The position numbers were made by a program, and so were the translations under genes. From positions 992,001-1,056,000 of the forward strand of contig OY776497.1 in NCBI GenBank assembly GCA_963675625.1: DNA of 64,000 bases, in the 5' to 3' direction. Source of the stretch: F22 sp963675625 (lineage in GTDB: Bacteria > Bacteroidota > Bacteroidia > Bacteroidales > Bacteroidaceae). The stretch's first letter is position 1; each line of letters begins with the position of its first letter. Shown here in pieces: positions 59,851 to 64,000 of this stretch. The notes under the pieces are model-generated. The model was given only the letters and a program-made list of their open reading frames with translations, did not search any database and was not told the origin of the DNA.

Positions 59851-62025
59851 ATGGACGAAATTAGATTACAAATAAAAGATTATAAATATATTAAGAAAGG
59901 AAAAGTGCTGATGAAACAAAAAGATATTTTGTATCTTACCCCTAAGCAACTAAAGGATGCTTATAAAAAACAACTACCTAATCTTTGGAAATTCGCTCAA
60001 GAGAGTGCCTCTTTAGAAAGCTTCAAAGAAGCCATTACAAACTACATTTCAAGACCAGAATATCAAGAAACAGCTGCATCGAAAACAATGCACAGACTTC
60101 TTAGTCATGACAGCAAACCGGTGTTTGATTTATCCACAGAACAACAAGTAGCTATAGATACGTTTGCCCACATTTATCACTTCCTAACTTCCAATATTAC
60201 AGAAGATCAAACATCCGAGACCATTACAAATTACCATCCACATACTCGTATGGAAAAATTGGCATCGGCTGATAATACAGCAACCGATCTTTTTATTGAT
60301 TTTTTCTTTCAATGGATGCAATTAGATTATCCTGTAGAAAATACCCTTACAAAAGGCCAAGCTTTAGGAGCTATGAAACGCTGGCCTACATCTATGAACT
60401 GTGAAGTCGAAACTATTTGCAAACAAAATAAAGCACGCATGATTCCTTTGTTAATTGCAAAGGTAGCCAAACGCACACCTGGCAATAGCAAATACTATTT
60501 TACAAAAGACATGAGTGAAGCAGAAAAGGTAATCTCCATAGAAAACTGGTGGAACGACTACTTATTTCAATTAGCTATGGCTATTCGATCTCCAGAAGAA
60601 TTAAATCTATTTCTCGGGCATTCACTCAGCAAAGAGATGATGAACTTACTATTGCTTGCAAAAGAAAAGGGTATCCCAACTTTTGCTACTCCATATTACC
60701 TAACATTGCTCAACACTGGTATGGATGGATATGATGATAGTAGCGTACGTAGTTACATCCTCTATACTCGGGAACTTGTAGAGACTTTCGGCGAAATCCG
60801 CGCTTGGGAAAAAGAAGACATTGTAGAAGCTGGCAAACCAAATGCTGCTGGATGGATTCTCCCTGGACATAACATTCACCGTCGTTACCCAGAGGTGGCA
60901 ATTTTAATCCCTGATACAGTAGGTAGAGCATGTGGAGGGTTATGTGCTTCTTGTCAGCGCATGTATGATTTCCAAAGTGGGCGCCTCAATTTCAACTTGA
61001 AAGATCTACAACCTAAAGAGACTTGGGCAGAAAAGTTGACACGTTTGATGGATTTTTACGAAAAAGATCCACAACTAAAAGATATCCTGATTACAGGTGG
61101 AGATGCATTAATGAGCTCTAACCGTAGTCTAAAGGAGATATTTGATGCTGTAATCAATATGGCTGAAAGAAAACGCGAAGCCAACAAATCGCGTTCGAAA
61201 GGAGAAAAGTATGCGGAAATGAAACGTGTACGATTAGGCTCGCGTCTTTTGGCTTACCTTCCCATGCGTATCGACAAAGAATTGATAGAAACTCTCCGCA
61301 ATTTTCGTATCCGTGGAGAAAAAGCTGGGATTGAACGTTTTGTTATCCAAACACACTTTCAGTCCCCACTTGAAATTACGCCACAAGCTGCTGAAGCGGT
61401 ACGCATGATCTTAGATGCAGGATGGTATATCACAAATCAATTGGTATACACTGTTGCGGCATCTCGTCTAGGTCACACGACCCAATTACGCCACGAATTA
61501 AACAAAATTGGTATTCTTACTTACTATACATTTTCCGTAAAAGGTTTTCGTGAAAATCATGCTGTATTTACTCCTATTGCGCGTTCTATGCATGAACAAA
61601 AACAAGAAAAAGTATATGGAAAATTAGAAGAGAGAGAGAAATCAGATTTGTTTAATAGATTGTATATTGAAAAGGAAAATCCTCGTATAGCATTAAACTC
61701 TTTTATGCAAGAATTCAATGTACCTTTTCTTGCTACTGACCGTAATGTACTGAATTTGCCTGCTATTGGCAAAAGCATGACATTTAAACTCATTGGTTAT
61801 AAAGCCAGTGGTGAGCGTATCTTAGAATTTGATCATGACCATACGAGACTTCATAGTCCAATTATTAACCAATTAGGCAAGGTAAACATAACAGAAAACA
61901 AATCTCTAAGTGCATATCTCCGTCAGTTAGATGGAATGGGTGAAGATATATCACTCTATGAAGACATCTGGCAATATAATGAGGGAGCAACAGAGAAGGT
62001 ATTTGAATTGTATAAGTTAGGGTAG
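59851..62025 (+). CDS. Long KamA-family radical SAM protein (lysine 2,3-aminomutase-like)
   Basis: A 724-residue protein (704 if the ATG at 59911 is used). The radical SAM motif is C361-x3-C365-x2-C368 (RACGGLCASCQ), followed by DILITGGDALMSSNRSL and LRIGSR-like RVRLGSRLLAYLPMRI, as in lysine 2,3-aminomutase. The PLP-lysine is probably in LPAIGKSMTFK near residue 642, where classical KamA has PGGGGK. About 240 extra N-terminal residues, all soluble and helical, have no family I recognise. It is a single gene with its own promoter and terminator; substrate and reaction are open. Confidence 0.85.
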   Translation: MDEIRLQIKDYKYIKKGKVLMKQKDILYLTPKQLKDAYKKQLPNLWKFAQESASLESFKEAITNYISRPEYQETAASKTMHRLLSHDSKPVFDLSTEQQVAIDTFAHIYHFLTSNITEDQTSETITNYHPHTRMEKLASADNTATDLFIDFFFQWMQLDYPVENTLTKGQALGAMKRWPTSMNCEVETICKQNKARMIPLLIAKVAKRTPGNSKYYFTKDMSEAEKVISIENWWNDYLFQLAMAIRSPEELNLFLGHSLSKEMMNLLLLAKEKGIPTFATPYYLTLLNTGMDGYDDSSVRSYILYTRELVETFGEIRAWEKEDIVEAGKPNAAGWILPGHNIHRRYPEVAILIPDTVGRACGGLCASCQRMYDFQSGRLNFNLKDLQPKETWAEKLTRLMDFYEKDPQLKDILITGGDALMSSNRSLKEIFDAVINMAERKREANKSRSKGEKYAEMKRVRLGSRLLAYLPMRIDKELIETLRNFRIRGEKAGIERFVIQTHFQSPLEITPQAAEAVRMILDAGWYITNQLVYTVAASRLGHTTQLRHELNKIGILTYYTFSVKGFRENHAVFTPIARSMHEQKQEKVYGKLEEREKSDLFNRLYIEKENPRIALNSFMQEFNVPFLATDRNVLNLPAIGKSMTFKLIGYKASGERILEFDHDHTRLHSPIINQLGKVNITENKSLSAYLRQLDGMGEDISLYEDIWQYNEGATEKVFELYKLG

Positions 62026-62051
62026 TCCAACTATTCATAATATATCGACAA

Positions 62052-62092
62052 AAAGGTAGTGGTTTTGAGAAAAACTACTACCTTTGTTGTGT
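62052..62092 (+). terminator. Intrinsic terminator of the KamA-type gene
   Basis: A 15-bp stem with one G-T pair (62052-62066 with 62071-62085) and a GAGA loop, followed by GTTGTGTTT. The 3' arm overlaps TACCTTTG (62079-62086), a -7 box for the downstream antiporter gene. Confidence 0.88.
62079..62086 (+). promoter_or_regulatory. -7 box of the antiporter operon, inside the upstream terminator
   Basis: TACCTTTG matches TAnnTTTG and is 36 bp before the ATG at 62122. No TTTG is found at the standard -33 distance. Confidence 0.5.
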
Positions 62093-62121
62093 TTATAAAT
62101 CAACTACATAAGACAAGAATT

Positions 62122-63321
62122 ATGTTAACAAGTTTAGCTCTCACCTTTCTATTAGGATTAGTATTAGGATATGCATCTGTGCGAATCAAGTTGCCAAGTT
62201 TAATAGGTATGTTATTAACAGGTATTATATTAGGACCTATATTAGGCCTTATTGATCCACTTAGAGCAATATCAGTAGATCTTCGACAATTGGCATTAGT
62301 CATTATTTTAACTCGTGCTGGACTCGCTCTCAATTTAGATGAACTTAAACGAGTAGGACGTCCAGCAATACTGATGTGTTTTGTTCCAGCATGTTTCGAA
62401 TTGGTGGGTATAACTTTACTGGCTCCACGTCTATTGGATGTTAGCGTACTCGAAGCAGCAATTATTGGAACTGTAGTTGCAGCAGTATCTCCAGCAGTTA
62501 TAGTTCCTAAGATGTTGCGACTAATGGACGAAAAATATGGGACAAAACAAAGTATCCCACAAATGATAATGGCAGGTGGATCAGTAGACGATGTTTTTGT
62601 CATAGTCCTTTTTACTGCGTTTACAGGCTTAGCTATGGGTGGACATATTTCTACACTGAGTTTCTTACAAATACCTTCAAGCATACTATTAGGATTGGCC
62701 GTCGGCATCACGATAGGTTATCTACTTGTCCAATTCTTTAAGTTTTATCATATGAGAGACTCTGTAAAAGTTGTTATTATCCTGAGTTTCTCTTTTTTAT
62801 TAATGGCTCTAGAACACCAATTAAAAGGCTTAGTAGAAGGGACACACTTTGCCTTTGTTAGTATCTCTGGTCTGTTGGCCGTAATGAGCATGAGTGGAGC
62901 TATATTACACAACTACGATGTCTTAGCAGTACGATTATCAGGCAAATTTGGAAAGCTGTGGGTTGCCGCAGAAATTTTACTATTCGTCCTTGTAGGTGCT
63001 GAAGTCAATATTGATGCAGCTATTTCGGGTGGAATTGCTTCCATATTATTGGTTATAGGAGGTCTATTATTCCGAATGGTCGGTGTTTTTGTATGCGTCC
63101 TAGGTACAAACCTCACTATGAAAGAACGGCTGTTCTGTATGATAGCATATCTACCTAAAGCAACCGTTCAAGCAGCCATTGGTTCACTTCCTTTGGCATG
63201 GGGACTTGAGTGTGGACAAAAAGTGCTTACAGTAGCGGTTCTTGCAATATTAATCACCGCACCAATAGGGGCTTTTGGTATTGAGATGACTTATAAAAAA
63301 CTACTCACACAAGAAGAATAG
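62122..63321 (+). CDS. Monovalent cation:proton antiporter (CPA family)
   Basis: A 399-residue integral membrane protein with about 12 hydrophobic segments of the Na+/H+ exchanger domain. I use the ATG at 62122; an upstream in-frame GTG at 62059 lies within the terminator hairpin. Visible features are the repeat of small-residue helices (LVLGYASVRIKLPSLIGMLLTGIILGPILGL), VAAVSPAVIVPKML and AGGSVDDVFVIVLFTAF with the acidic Asp pair in the ion-binding helix. The next gene begins 3 bp after its stop. Confidence 0.88.
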   Translation: MLTSLALTFLLGLVLGYASVRIKLPSLIGMLLTGIILGPILGLIDPLRAISVDLRQLALVIILTRAGLALNLDELKRVGRPAILMCFVPACFELVGITLLAPRLLDVSVLEAAIIGTVVAAVSPAVIVPKMLRLMDEKYGTKQSIPQMIMAGGSVDDVFVIVLFTAFTGLAMGGHISTLSFLQIPSSILLGLAVGITIGYLLVQFFKFYHMRDSVKVVIILSFSFLLMALEHQLKGLVEGTHFAFVSISGLLAVMSMSGAILHNYDVLAVRLSGKFGKLWVAAEILLFVLVGAEVNIDAAISGGIASILLVIGGLLFRMVGVFVCVLGTNLTMKERLFCMIAYLPKATVQAAIGSLPLAWGLECGQKVLTVAVLAILITAPIGAFGIEMTYKKLLTQEE

Positions 63322-63324
63322 TAT

Positions 63325-64000
63325 ATGAAGACCTTAAAAAAAATTTTGTGTACACTACTATTAATCGTTCAAATCGCGACACCTCTCTATGCAGAGGAAA
63401 AAGAACATCCTAAAAAATCATGGTTTATTTGGAAGAATGGTTTAGATCGTCCATGGTCAGCAACATTAGGAACTGGTGCGGGCTTATCCAATGCTGATAA
63501 CACCCAAGAAACTTCATACTTTCAAAAACACAACACGCCATTTGGAAACACTTGGCGTGCTGAAGTACGTATGCATTTCATTGGAATGGAATATCTCTTG
63601 AATTATAACAGTTTAAACAATGATAAATTATTAACCCAGTATATAGCGCCGACATTAACTTTTCCCATGATATATGACAACAACTGTCAAGCATGGTATA
63701 TTCAATGTTCACTAGGTATGTTAAACTATCAACAAGAACTTATGACAAAAGTGCCTCAAGTTCAAAATCACTTTATGGAAATACCTAAAAAAATGAACTT
63801 CTCAAAAAATTATGTAGCTTTCGGGGTGGGAATAGGATACGAATTAGCATTACACAATCGTTGGGCTTTGGACGCCAAACTAGAACTGATTAGTGGAGAT
63901 CTATTTTTTAATGAGAATTATGACCTAGCAGAAGGACTATTTGGGGATGACGAAGAATATGACGAGAATGATGGAGAAACAATGTTTAAAAGTAATCTGT
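63325..64000 (+). CDS. Secreted, probable outer-membrane beta-barrel protein (partial, runs off window)
   Basis: ATG at 63325, three bases after the antiporter stop; 225 complete codons are visible and the gene continues. A signal peptide (MKTLKKILCTLLLIVQIATPLYA, about 23 residues) is followed by alternating polar/aromatic strands (SATLGTGAGLSN, WRAEVRMHFIGMEYLLNY, YVAFGVGIGYELALHNRWALDAKLELISGDLFF) typical of small outer-membrane barrels, and an acidic stretch DDEEYDEND. I do not recognise a specific family. Co-transcription with the antiporter is likely. Confidence 0.75.
   Translation, partial: MKTLKKILCTLLLIVQIATPLYAEEKEHPKKSWFIWKNGLDRPWSATLGTGAGLSNADNTQETSYFQKHNTPFGNTWRAEVRMHFIGMEYLLNYNSLNNDKLLTQYIAPTLTFPMIYDNNCQAWYIQCSLGMLNYQQELMTKVPQVQNHFMEIPKKMNFSKNYVAFGVGIGYELALHNRWALDAKLELISGDLFFNENYDLAEGLFGDDEEYDENDGETMFKSNL

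Noticed and set aside
62100..62711. 203-codon minus-strand frame opposite the antiporter gene
   Set aside because: Low-complexity Ile/Thr/Asn/Pro-rich composition expected from the reverse strand of a hydrophobic gene; no promoter.
1..64000. Insertion sequences, prophage, rRNA operon or integrated element next to tRNA-Tyr
   Set aside because: No transposase, integrase, phage gene or rRNA-like stretch was seen, and the 3' end of tRNA-Tyr is followed by its terminator and a housekeeping-type regulator without a repeated att-like segment.

Overview
The window is chromosomal DNA from a low-GC member of the order Bacteroidales, probably Bacteroides or a close relative. The evidence is fourfold. 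Promoters follow the Bacteroidetes pattern (TTTG, 19-21 nt, TAnnTTTG) and genes lack Shine-Dalgarno sequences. Protein families are typical of the group: fimbrillin with a FISUMP-like end, Wza/Wzc export proteins, a GlnS, and Upf1-like helicases. The order manA / galM-gluP-galK / tkt-rpiB is one I associate with Bacteroides from memory. The species cannot be named from the sequence alone. I saw no insertion sequence, prophage, CRISPR array or rRNA. One tRNA (Tyr) is present. Gene density is high and almost all genes are intact housekeeping or conserved accessory genes; both edge genes (mfd, and a C-terminal outer-membrane-type protein) are cut by the window.

Layout. 1-5.5 kb: mfd (minus) diverges from a GT2 polyprenol-phosphate mannosyltransferase, pyrC and a membrane-anchored metallophosphoesterase. 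5.5-11.4 kb: a five-gene minus-strand MacAB/TolC-like tripartite export operon. 11.5-19.3 kb: sugar metabolism (manA; galM-gluP-galK; tkt-rpiB). 19.4-22.7 kb: a 2-oxoacid:ferredoxin oxidoreductase operon with a TPR protein and an untracked 56-residue membrane protein. 22.8-26.7 kb: a Upf1-like helicase, riboflavin synthase and PhoU. 26.9-32.7 kb: glnS-dedA-wza-wzc, an apparent operon mixing translation and polysaccharide export. 32.7-36.8 kb: a multidomain CoA-disulfide-reductase/rhodanese/TusA/DsrE protein, then recF and a DciA-like protein. 37-40.3 kb: a TPR protein, ribH, tRNA-Tyr and a ROK regulator. 40.4-45.3 kb: a fused NADPH oxidoreductase, a YbhN-type flippase and a GT4 glycosyltransferase. 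45.4-48.2 kb: trpB and serS. 48.2-53.9 kb: hisG-[GT-D glycosyltransferase]-hisD-hisC-hisB. 53.9-64 kb: an EEP-family protein, pepD, a small membrane protein, OmpH/Skp, a fimbrillin-like lipoprotein, a long KamA-type radical SAM enzyme, an Na+/H+ antiporter-like protein and a partial outer-membrane protein.

Most notable observations. (1) The his operon starts with a strong promoter, a 15-codon leader peptide holding seven His codons, and an intrinsic terminator: a complete histidine attenuator. (2) The same operon has a GT-D (DUF1792) glycosyltransferase inserted between hisG and hisD, so it is probably under histidine attenuation. (3) Two intergenic regions (38.5 kb and 46.8 kb) carry long near-perfect palindromes built from short self-complementary, LacI/PurR-operator-like words whose centres are 22 bp (or 44 bp) apart; nothing annotated explains them. 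(4) A near-symmetrical bidirectional promoter sits between pepD and a small membrane protein gene. (5) A small, apparently self-contained transcription unit lies at 57.4-57.7 kb.
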